From: Casuarina equisetifolia
Lineage: Eukaryota; Streptophyta; Magnoliopsida; Fagales; Casuarinaceae
Reading direction: 5' to 3'
Length of the DNA: 64,000 nucleotides
NCBI GenBank assembly: GCA_028551475.1
Contig: CM052357.1
Location: 7,549,931-7,613,930 of the forward strand
Shown here: piece by piece, positions 1 to 10,050 of the stretch
Layout of the letters: each line of letters begins with the position of its first letter
How positions within the stretch are numbered: position 1 is the first letter of the stretch
The notes under the pieces: generated by a model
What the model was told of the DNA's origin: nothing
Databases searched by the model: none
The model's input: the letters and a program-made list of their open reading frames with translations, nothing else
Position numbers and translations under genes: made by a program

Positions 1-118
1 AGAAAAACTTCCTAATCATGTGGTCTAATGAACATTCACTTTGTGCCATTTAACTAATCACTAATACCGTCCTCACTCCCTTATGTCGTAATTTTCAATG
101 GTAGAATTATAAATACGT
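1..118. repeat. LSD1 intron-derived fragment at window edge
   Basis: This stretch aligns almost base for base with 27712-27870, inside intron 1 of the complete LSD1 gene. It lacks 43 bases present there, and the missing piece is flanked by the short repeat CATTC. Similarity stops near 118. It is probably the truncated end of another LSD1 copy lying to the left of the window. Confidence 0.8.
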
Positions 119-1189
119 TCAACTAAAACTCTTTGTTTATCTTGTGCTCCCGTCGTCTCTTCACTCTATTCTTATGTCCCATGACTTCTGTAGTAGGTTC
201 TTAGCTCACTGGTTATGAAATAGTATGAGAAAATGCGTGAATTGCAATTGTTAGCTTTAGAAACATAAGCAGCATCACTAAGCTTGTTATCGTGCATCGT
301 CAGGATCCTTATTATTGACGATTAAATATTCACACCAGGGGCCTTGTCGTATATCTTCTCAGTTTAAAATGCACAAAACCAACATACTTGAGCTCATGGA
401 CTTGAGCCCCATTTACCAGCCAAGACATTAAACATTCGATCTGCAACATGATCACCGCATCTGCATTGGGCTTATATGATAGTAACCAAATGATCTTCCT
501 AAAACCCACCATCTAGTAATTGGATTTGACAATAACAATTTACTTGTTACGATGACTTAAGTGTGGCACTCAAATCTATTAACCACTGCGTGATCGTTGA
601 ATTTCATGACGGCCACCACCTGGCCCGATCATTTTAAGAATTCTTTTTTCTTCTTTGTTGATTTATGGAATTCACTCTCTCGTATGATCCTTCCAAAATA
701 ATGCTATATGAAAAGCGTTCACCAACTTTGAAATGGCAGCATCAGTTGAAGGCCCAAAATTTGGATCAACCTGAAACTGCAAAATTTCATTGATTTTCAG
801 TTGTGTAAATTTTGCAATTGAGTTGAACTTGGTGTCAGGACATGAAAAATTCTTTTGTGAGGTTTTTAGGCAAAATCTATTCGAGTTTTGTTGATTATAC
901 CCTAAACCTATTTGCGAACAGGAATTTCTTTTAATGACATAGCGGTGGTGCATTGGTTTAGTCACCACAAGATTATATTATGTTAAAAAAAGTCAAAATC
1001 CACATCAAAAAAATTGATTTTAAAAGTGAGAAGAAACAATCATATTTAATCAGGATATAATTTCACGCATTAGTATTATGAAATTGGACACTCATACCGT
1101 AATATGCCTTCAACACAATGTATGGGCTTTACATCCACACAACAGTACATGGATCAAGCTTACTCAAATTTATAAGGGTTCTAAGAGAA
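119..1189. other. no recognisable gene
   Basis: AT-rich sequence with no family I recognise. The longest open frame is on the minus strand at 672-968 (98 codons). It has no intact family motif, and I do not call it a gene. Confidence 0.5.
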
Positions 1190-1940
1190 ACTTAGTAATT
1201 ATTTTTTCTCTTATAAGTTGAAAGATTGTATTATAAGTAGCATTTTAAATCATTTAATGTTAATATTTTTGAAAGACCGAACGGTGGGCGCGTGTGGTCA
1301 TACCATATTTAATAACGTCGGCAGATGATGCTGAACATGTGAATGAGAATGTTGGGGCTCTGTTTGAATGTTTGGTAGAACCAAATTAGAAGAGAATAAA
1401 GGAGTTTTACGGTTGCCTTAGGGAGACAGAGACACACGTAAAAAACCTCATTTTCTAAAATTTTTTTTACAAGAAACGGATGAAAACTAAAAATCTTTGC
1501 TTGTGTGAATATGGTTTGCACTTGTTTCCTCGCTCACTTGCAAGTGAGATCTATTATTTATTATTGACATTTAAATTACTATCCCGTGACATGGCAGCAC
1601 TGCTAAACTACATAATCGACGATTCATTCATTTATATCTGCATTTTAAATTATACAGGCTGCTTATCCTAAACTTAAGAATAGTATGAGCTTTTTAAGGA
1701 CATTGATGAGCCATTTTTGCGTGGAAGAAAAAGAAACTACTGCACACCTATTCATGAAGTCCTTGAAATCTAAAAAGGATTCTCTATTTTAAAAGCTACG
1801 GACTAATTTTGCAGGCTTGAAGGACATGCAACTAAGTATAATTGCAACATGTGGACAGTAGAGGGCGGATAGGATAAGCATCAATTATTGTAAAAAGTCA
1901 TTGATGCGGCCCACCAAGGTGACGTGACAAAACTCACCAG
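1190..1940. repeat. upstream block, copy A
   Basis: This block recurs in the same orientation at about 3635-4915, in front of the intact DC1 gene. Shared landmarks in order are a stretch around TTTTCTCTTATAA, the segment GAATGTTTGGTA at about 1366/4343, the segment CAAGTGAGATC, and a 170-bp 3' part at about 1742-1940 (landmarks GGATTCT, ACTAATTTTGCAG, TGTGGACAGTA, CATCAATTATTGTAAAAAGT). A shorter, more diverged relative of the middle part lies at about 12340-12520. No coding capacity is seen. Confidence 0.7.
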
Positions 1941-2079
1941 AAGACTTCTATTGACTACTATGTGCACTTGGACATCCCACGATTAGCAAAATTTCAGCTG
2001 CTAGCAAAGTTATTTGAGTTTTACTATTTCGACCTAGACCAATTTGGTATAGAAACAAGAATTTCCATGATATATTCTT

Positions 2080-3400
2080 GGTATAAGGTCCAGTGGATAC
2101 TATAGCCCAACATTGAAAAACTGTGAGCTAGAAACGCACCTTGATCGCCTGGAAGTACTCAATTAGATCCGTTTTAAAGGCATTGTCGATCTAAAAAGTT
2201 GTGGATCTCTAAAATTTGCATTGTTGATCTCAAAAGGCTAGGTAATTATTCACAGAAGTGCTGGGGTCGCTCAGGAACAGAGAAATATGACAGATAAAAA
2301 GGCTTATTCATCTCCTGATCTCTAAACTTTGCATTAAGATTTTTACTCGTAGGAGAGCCAAAAGACGTAATTTTTAATGCTGCTGACAGCATGTCTTCAA
2401 GTTCAGTGATGACGTAAATGAGTTTTTAAAATTTTTCACTTTTTCAATTTTCCTTCATTTCTTGCTTCGAGATAATCTCTTGAATTCGTTAATGATGGAG
2501 TCGTTTCAAATCACGGAGGGAAATTGATAATATTTAACTATTTATTTTTTTATGTTAATCATCTCTCCAAATAACAACTATTTATACTGATTTGTGTATC
2601 TATAATGGTTTTTACATTTCAAATAATTTTGAGAAAAGTAAAAGAGACTTCGAGAGTTAATCTTTTTTTAGCGTTGTAATTAATTATTAGTATTTAATAT
2701 TTATTTTTCTTAATTTTTTTCAGTTTAATCTTTTTAGCAAGTCGAATTTTCACCATATAGAATTTCTGGGATTTTGAATGATGATAATAAATTAAGAGAC
2801 ACTTTTTTGGAGTGCCAAACAGATCATATGGAGCTTACAAATCTTTTAAAAAAACTAAAGATAATCGTTTATAGTATTTTAATATGGTTACATATGATAA
2901 TAAAAACATATTACTACCAATTACAAATAAAAACTAATTTATCAAATTATTATGGTTAAAAAAAATTTTATTTTCTAGTTTTTTATTTAATTTTACAAAA
3001 CCAATAAAATAATAAATAAAAAGGAATTATCGCTAGCATAAGAACTAGAAATTATAGTTGGTGTTTCAAAAAAATTTAGAAGTAAAAAATTTGATTCTAT
3101 TGCATCACATGCTCTAATAGATTATTAATCTATAATGAACTCATCTACTTTCATGATTCTAGATTTTAGAAGTTATAATGAGAAAAAACAAAAAGGACTT
3201 TATAATTGAAAAAAATCAGTAATTTATTATAATTTTTCAAATTACGAGATATTTGATAAGCTGTTTTTATTAAGCTTACTGCATTTATGAATAAAGTTTG
3301 AGTAATTAATGCATTTACAAGCATGTGCCATTGAACCGGGTCTAAAGAATTAGGGAGTTGGGCTTCGAAGTAATTATTAGCTGTTGGTTTCAATTTTTTT
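2080..3400. repeat. duplicated module M plus tail, cassette 1
   Basis: The first part (about 2080-2850) matches 16900-17610 and 18480-19050. It ends in the same conserved signature: AAGAGACACTTT followed by GGAGTGCCAAACAGATC. The tail (about 2850-3400) matches only 19060-19610 and ends in GCCATTGAACCGGGTCTAAA plus a T-rich run. The block marks the left part of the DC1-LSD1 cassette. It appears non-coding. Confidence 0.75.
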
Positions 3401-3634
3401 TTAAAAAAATTCTAGTGCTAGTAAATTACAAAAATGATTATTATATTTTTATTTTTTATTTTTTTACTCACGCACCCGGAGAAGGGGGATGGGGATTAAA
3501 AATGATTATTAGATTAACCTAATTGTGTTATAATTGAATATTAAATGGTCTGCTCAAAAAATTATAGAGATGGATTTGAGTCACTCCACCATTAGGAGGT
3601 GATCCGCGAGTAGTTGATTGGGAAGCCTATCATT

Positions 3635-4915
3635 ATTCTTTTCTCTTATAAAATGAAAGATCATATTATGAGTAGTGTTTTTGGTTATTTGATAAGAATA
3701 TTTTTACTGTTCATTACATAAAATGATACTATTCGGAAACAAAATGTTATTCGTGACCAACATTAACTGCCATTAGATCATGAAAGGCCAAGCTTGGAGT
3801 CCTTGTTCACCTAATCAAACTTTGAAAAGCTATTAATATTGTCAAAAGACTCAAAATTAAATCCAAAAGCTAGTTTGAAAATTGTAAGAATAACTCTTTC
3901 AGTTAAATTTCACCATAGGAGATTAAGACTTTCATCCTACAGGCCAATTAAGGTCATATAGGTTAAAGCATATCTAACTTAAGTTCTATTATGTCAAAAA
4001 GCTTAAAGCTTAATTTAAAAATTAGTTTAAATATAAAAGGTTACCTTCTTAATTTAAATATTATCATAAAAAATCATGTACCAAGCGTGAAACTTTTCTT
4101 TTACACACGAGTTAACTTTTACCCCAAATGGCATTGTTCTCTTAGCACATAGTCTAAGTTAAAATCTTGAGTAGGGAGAAAAAAATAAGAATTTGTAAGC
4201 ACCCCGCCTTTACAACGTCACTTTCAAACATAACTGTAGAACATATTACGGCCATCTTAAATTACACAAAAAGTCACTTAGGAAATTTTAATTTCAGATG
4301 TGTTACTACTATCTTTTTCTGCCCATTATCACATATGCCCTTGAATGTTTGGTAAAATAAAACTAGAAGAGAATAAAGGAGCTTTTCTAGCGTTTTAGGG
4401 AGAGAGAGATACATAAATAACGTCATTTTCTAAAATCCATTTTACAAGAAACAGGTTAGAACTAAAATTCTGTACTTGTGTGTATATTGTTCGCATTTAT
4501 TCCCACGTCCATCTCCAAGTGAGATCCATATATATTATTGGCATTTATATTATCTTCCCGTGACGTGGCAATTGATGAGCGGTCATTACGTGGAAGAGAA
4601 AGAAACTATCTTTTTTCCTAGTCCTTTTGTTATTTTATAAGCACGAAAAGTTGATCCAATTGGATGAATAGATTTTACGTTGATGAATAAATTAAAGCGA
4701 AATTTAAAGACTTTTAGAACCTGCACCTATTCATGGGGCCTTGCAATCTTTAAAAGGATTCTTCTTTTAAAAGATGTGGACTAATTTTGCAGACTTGGGA
4801 CATGAAAATAACTACGATTGCAACGTGTGGACAGTACTAGATAAGATAAGCATCAATTATTGTAAAAAGTTGTTGGTGTGTTGCCCATCAAGTTGAAATG
4901 ATGGGAGTCTACAAT
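3635..4915. repeat. upstream block, copy B
   Basis: Second copy of the block at 1190-1940, with extra sequence at roughly 3720-4330 that copy A lacks. Its 3' part at 4722-4915 is the second of three related 170-bp repeats that lead up to the intact DC1 gene. The other DC1 copy (19.8 kb) has no counterpart of this block in front of it. Confidence 0.7.
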
Positions 4916-4949
4916 TGACTAATTAAAGCAAAGCTGAACAATTTTGAAA

Positions 4950-5110
4950 CTTGCACGTGTTCATGGAGCCCTTGAAATCTTAAAAAGATTTTCTTTTTAA
5001 AAGATATGGAATAATTTTGCATACTCCAAGGACGTGAAAATAACTATGATTTTGTGGACGCTAGTGGGTGGATAGGATAAGGTGTCCACCAAGGTGACAT
5101 GATAAGACTC
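4950..5110. repeat. third 170-bp upstream repeat, next to DC1 gene
   Basis: A shortened third copy of the repeat at 1742-1940 and 4722-4915. It shares CCTTGAAATCT, AATTTTGCA, GGATAGGATAAG and CCACCAAGGTGACATGA. It ends about 110 bases before the DC1 start codon, so it lies in the likely promoter. Any regulatory role is inference. Confidence 0.65.
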
Positions 5111-5222
5111 CCTTAAAAAAAGAAAGGGCTAATTGTAAGCGACCTTCTTCTTCCGTCTAAATACTAATCATCATCTTTGAGTGTGTTGGTTGATTGTGTG
5201 TGTGTAAAAGTTGGAGCCAGAG

Positions 5223-7292
5223 ATGGAGTCAGAGAGGAAGCCAGAGACGGAGTCTTGGATGGAGTCTTGGATAGCGCCAGAGATGGAGTCAGAGAGGAAG
5301 CCAGAGACGGAGTCTGAGATGGAGTATGAGACGGAGTATGAGACGGAGTATGGGATGGACCCTGAGGAGTTCGAAGATCGTAGTCCATGGCATCACTTGA
5401 TCTTTGTAGAAGAGCTGGAAGATGATGACAGCGACGAAGCTAGGTGCCATCTGTGCCGGAAGCAAGCATTGGGTCCCGTCTACAAATGCTTGGAATGCGA
5501 TTTTATCCAACATAAGTCTTGCCCCAAGCCAACAAGAAGTAATTGGGAGGAGAAGATGAAATACCATTATGGAGTGGAAAGGCATCACTTGATCTCGGTT
5601 GAAGCGGTGGAGAATAACGGAGAGGAGGAAATTTGCGATGGATGCGAGGAAGCATTGTCTGCTACCCCGGCCTACAAATGCTCCATTCCTGGATGCTCCT
5701 TCCTCTTTCACCACTCATGCGCCCAGCTTCCGCACGTCGTACAGCATCCCACGCGTCACGACTACATGCTTACCCTCCAAACTCCAAGGTATTACGATAA
5801 TGGCCCCCACTTTGGTCCCTGGTACAGGAAGTTTATATTAGAAAGCCTAGGAAAAAAATGCAATTTTTGCCTCAAAACCAGTAAAAACCTTTTCTATGGT
5901 TGTGAACCTTTCGATTTTCACCTCCATGTCAAATGTTTACCACTTTGGAAAAGTAGTTATTACGGCAGCCACGAACACAGAGTTTTCACCAGAGCGATCG
6001 ACTACCCTTTCACTTGCCAAGCTTGTGGTGAGGAAAGTAAAGGTGTTGCCTACACGTGTGAAATCTGCCGACTCATGATGGAGAAAAGTTGTTGTGATTT
6101 TTCACACTCCATCCAAACCAGAATACATGGTCATTATCTCACTTTCACCCATTCTGTTCGACAAATCAACAAACAAGAAAGAATATTCTGTAAGGCTTGC
6201 CGCAAACGGCTGAATACAAAGTATGGAGCCTACTATTGTGTGAGATGCAGCTACATTCTTCATCTAAAGTGCGCCAGATGGGACGAGGACAGGGATGCGA
6301 CAATTTATGAGTCGGTGCCTGGGGATTGTGATGAGCACACTAAGTATTTAGTCGAGGGGTTGGAGGCAATGGAGGGTGAAAGATTTGATGGACCTGAAAA
6401 GATCAAACATTTCAACCATCCAGAACATGACCTACTCCTAGAACAACATGAAGAGCCCGGCTATGACAAACGATGCGAGGCTTGTATGCGGTTTATATTC
6501 TTTGTCCCATATTATGGTTGCGTGCTGTGTAACTTCTTCTTGCATTCGAGATGTGCTGAATTACCCATGACAATTAAACGAGGGTTATTACATAAACATC
6601 CACTCACTCTCTGTTCTCAGGCACCATCTCGGGGAGAGATCATTTGTTGTCATGCTTGTAATCTTTATCGTGATGGCTACGCATATAAATGTGAGAAGTG
6701 TGATGAATTTGAGTCAGATGTGCAATGTGGTTTGATTCCAGAAGCTGTTCCACATAGTCTTCATGAGCACACCCTCTTTCTTGTTGACAAAAGTGAGCGG
6801 CCTGAATGTTGCAGTAGTTGCAAGAAGTCTTATGTGAGTTACATTTGCAACTACGATTGCGAGTTCAGTTTGTGTTTGAGATGCATCACTATTCCACTAT
6901 ACGTTAAGTATCGGTATCATTCACATCCCTTGACAATTACCAATACATGTGATAATTCTAAAGAATATTACTGTTTAATTTGTGAAGAGAAAAGAAAACC
7001 AAAAGATTGGTTTTATTGGTGCAAAGAATGTGACTTTACCGTACATCGTAATTGCATTCAAAAATGCAACTTCAAAGACTATGGGCATTATGTAAGTGAA
7101 GACCATGATCATCCTTTGTTTTTTGTGCAAAAGACAAAAGACTCCCCTCCATGTAAAGCATGTCGTCAGCCCTTTGACACTTGGCGTCCTTTATGGGCAA
7201 GAGAAGAGTCGAAGCAAGCCGTGGAATGTAGGCAATGTAAGTTTGTTATTCATAGAAGATGTCAAACAAAAATGTTTACCAAACAAGGTTAA
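5223..7292 (+). CDS. DC1 (Cys/His-rich C1-like) domain protein, intact copy
   Basis: A single intronless frame encodes 689 residues from the first ATG at 5223. Ten C1-like zinc-binding units of the plant DC1 type can be read at about residues 57-100, 121-166, 175-239, 250-291, 303-350, 398-444, 458-502, 513-554, 567-611 and 630-680. Each follows the pattern H-x-H/L...CxxC...C...CxxC-x-F...H-x-x-C, for example YKCLECDFIQHKSC. The N-terminus (1-50) is acidic and Met/Glu-rich and contains the segment MESERKPETES twice. There is no signal peptide or membrane segment. DC1 proteins bind zinc and are related to C1 lipid-binding domains; most have no defined role, and pepper CaDC1 has been linked to cell death. 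The 5' leader and 3' flank are shared with the broken copy at 19.8 kb. The family call is firm; the function is unknown. Confidence 0.93.
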   Translation: MESERKPETESWMESWIAPEMESERKPETESEMEYETEYETEYGMDPEEFEDRSPWHHLIFVEELEDDDSDEARCHLCRKQALGPVYKCLECDFIQHKSCPKPTRSNWEEKMKYHYGVERHHLISVEAVENNGEEEICDGCEEALSATPAYKCSIPGCSFLFHHSCAQLPHVVQHPTRHDYMLTLQTPRYYDNGPHFGPWYRKFILESLGKKCNFCLKTSKNLFYGCEPFDFHLHVKCLPLWKSSYYGSHEHRVFTRAIDYPFTCQACGEESKGVAYTCEICRLMMEKSCCDFSHSIQTRIHGHYLTFTHSVRQINKQERIFCKACRKRLNTKYGAYYCVRCSYILHLKCARWDEDRDATIYESVPGDCDEHTKYLVEGLEAMEGERFDGPEKIKHFNHPEHDLLLEQHEEPGYDKRCEACMRFIFFVPYYGCVLCNFFLHSRCAELPMTIKRGLLHKHPLTLCSQAPSRGEIICCHACNLYRDGYAYKCEKCDEFESDVQCGLIPEAVPHSLHEHTLFLVDKSERPECCSSCKKSYVSYICNYDCEFSLCLRCITIPLYVKYRYHSHPLTITNTCDNSKEYYCLICEEKRKPKDWFYWCKECDFTVHRNCIQKCNFKDYGHYVSEDHDHPLFFVQKTKDSPPCKACRQPFDTWRPLWAREESKQAVECRQCKFVIHRRCQTKMFTKQG

Positions 7293-7751
7293 AAAGTCTT
7301 TTTATTCTTTTCGCTATTGTTAGCAATTATCTCATTATATATGCCTTTTGTTCATCATATATTGAGAAGAGTTGTAATTCATTTTTTTCCTTTTTTTTTA
7401 TATATTATTCATGTCTATTATAATATCTAATTGCCAATAGTATTAGAAAAAATTTGTTTCACCCCATTCCAAGTTCCGTAACTCTTTATAGTTTTTATTT
7501 GGCAAATGAAAAACAGCTTGTGTTGGATTCTCCATTGATAGCTTGGCAAATGTAAATAATATCAACAAATATTACTTTGTGCATGATCAAAATTATCCCT
7601 ATCATTTATTAATAATTATAAATCAAGTAATAGAAAATCATGAAAAGTAAATTAGGAGACATTAAATTATTTTGCAATCTTAAAATTTTCAAAATGAAAT
7701 ACAAGTTTTATATTAACTAAAATGAGATAGTATAAAATAGTATAATATTTT
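7293..7751. other. 3' flank of DC1 gene, duplicated
   Basis: AT-rich 3' region matching 21653-22110 behind the other DC1 copy, with landmarks CACCCCATTCCAAGTTCCGT and TTGATAGCTTGGCAAATG. It probably holds the polyadenylation region. It stops abruptly at 7751, where LSD1-derived sequence begins. Confidence 0.7.
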
Positions 7752-10050
7752 GGAACCCTCGAATTGGCACTCTGTGAGACATATTATAAAGTGTGAGAGA
7801 AAAAGACAGCATTCACCATGAATTCACAGAGGAAACATGCAAACACTACAGAAAAACCAACAAAAAAATAAAGGGACTTAAGTATGATAAATCAACCCAG
7901 TTTATTAGTATTTACATTAAGCCTTTGCACAGATTCATAATTACAAATAACAGGTTATATTCATTTGCATGCTTGTATCTAAGCCGTAAGCTACCCAAAA
8001 AAAAATAAAATGCAAGATATGCTTCATTGCATTGGTAAACTCAGTAAGCACACTATAGTCTACAGGTTTCACAATCAAATACTACAAAAATGTCTTCTTC
8101 TTTTTTTTTTTTTGAAAGAAGATGAAATAGAGAGAGAATTCAGTGAATAGGAAGCTTACTACAAAGTACTAAAGCACAAACCTCCATCAAATCATATTTT
8201 TAATTTTTCACAACGAAATTGAGAAGTAAGAAGGAAATTCTGGGAGCATAAATGAGAACCAAAACAAATGATAAGTAGCAGCTACCTTAATCAAGAGAGG
8301 ATACAATAAATTAATACTTACACCAACATTAGTCATATAATGACAAACTGCACATTTAATAGATGGAGCTCCATGTGGATACATGAGTGTTGTTCGGCAG
8401 TTCCCACAACTGACATGGGCAAACTGGCTGGCTACTTTCCAGAGTCACAAAAGCCAAAACAGGAAAAGGTAAGTAAACAAGTAGTAGGCAAAAATTATGA
8501 GGCGCATAAAAGGATATTATTACAATTTGTGTGCTGAGACAATGAATAGAGTTATAAAAGATGACTATACAAGAAACTGATGAAACCAAACTAAATTCAC
8601 TTGCAGGCTATGAAACATTTGAGACATTACCAAGGGCAGTTTACTATTTGGTAGCAAATTTTAGTGTTTTTTTTTTTCTAAAAAACTTGACTTCTAAAGA
8701 CGAGCAGGAAAGGAGTCTATAAAAGAAAAGACCAATTGGTCGCTGGACTAACTGCTATTTCTATGCCCTTGTTTTGAAGTATAAAGAATTGAAACTGAAA
8801 TCATTAGAGCTAAAATAAAACCAATATGTCCTAAAAAGGTAGCACTTTAAAAAATTCTCTACTCTAAATTAATATTAAAAAAAGGTTATTAAACTTTACA
8901 TAAAGAAACTTTCCAAGTAGATCTTGGAAGTTGATTATATGGTTCTACAGAAAGACCATAAATACAGAAGCAGATAAGTCTATATGCACAAAGATTGTAT
9001 AAACACATCAAAATTTATTTCCCATGTAGCATAGAATTTCTAGCCACTATAACGAGAATAACTTCTTTCCTTCAGTGAAAGAATTGTACAACAAGACGAG
9101 TCATCCTCCATATTGTAGAACACAAGATTTGGACATTATACTGATATGGTAGATCAGAACAAGATTTGCAATTTCATGACATCCTGATTTGCGCATTCCC
9201 TAATCCAAGGGAGCTCGATTATTGTACCTGGTGCAAGATTCACTGTGTGGCAACAAGAGCATCTCACACTTGTTGCCTCACGTGTATACATCAACAATGT
9301 CCTACAGCCTCCGCATATAAGTTGAGCTATTTCTATCCCTATAAAGATAGTGCATAAACTTAGGCAATTGAAAAAAAAAAAGTCTAACCAGTGTTTGGAC
9401 CCAAGCTATTGCATTAATACCTAATCCCAAATATAAGTAAATAATGCTTTGCACATTTTCAGACACATTCAATAAATCCCTCCATGACTATAGAACCTAT
9501 GAACTAAAATATTCAGTCTCCCTTTGTTTCACATCGAATGTTCTAGAATACACACACAAGTTAATACAATGGCTTAATAAACCTTATTTGATTCTTCTGA
9601 TTTATGAATGCAAGCCAATGTCATCCATCAAAAAACACAAGCTGCCAAGAATAAATAGAGCAAGCGTTATTTTCAACAAACTGAGGTCATCAAAAAAACA
9701 GTGACATGACTCATTATAATTTGGATGAAAACACCTGCTACGATACCAAATAAATAATTACTGATATCGTTCAATAACATGCCAAGGTGTTAGTTACTAT
9801 GCCTCAAAAGTGTAAGTGTAAGAAAAAAAATTGCAAGAATTTGACCTTTAAGTAACCAAAGTAGCGAATCTGTTACTGATGTCAAGAACCGAGCTTGAAG
9901 AGCCATTAGTATGACTCGGATGATTTGAGTTCTTCTCTCTTTGTCAATTGGTATTATATTTCTTTTACTATTCATTGCTTTACTTTTTGCCTGTAGTGAC
10001 CCCAACAACAACATTGCTCATTGTCACGTTCAGAGCTTATCCGTCTTGCT
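7752..10050 (-). pseudogene. LSD1-like zinc-finger pseudogene, rearranged
   Basis: Partial duplicate of the LSD1 gene at 24.6-32.9 kb. Exon 2 is kept at 9228-9338 and exon 3 at 8322-8434, both in frame with acceptor and donor dinucleotides. Exon 2 has Gly to Glu in the conserved RGA motif of its finger. Exon 3 has Tyr to His in YPYGA and two Val changes (to Ile and Met). Exon 4 is cut off: it runs only from about 7769 down to 7752 and is fused to the DC1 3' flank. Exon 1 and exon 5 are missing. A fragment carrying exon 6 (end of coding, TAA at 9980-9982) sits at 9969-10050, on the wrong side of exon 2 for LSD1 order. Its splice acceptor is destroyed: the copy reads GACAATGAGC where the intact gene has GACAGGTGAGC. 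It cannot encode a complete LSD1. Confidence 0.88.

Noticed and set aside
5164-5714. Minus-strand frames opposite the DC1 gene, including a Thr-Pro-Ser repeat
   Set aside because: They are antisense shadows of the Met/Glu repeat and the DC1 units. The same shadow occurs opposite the second DC1 copy.
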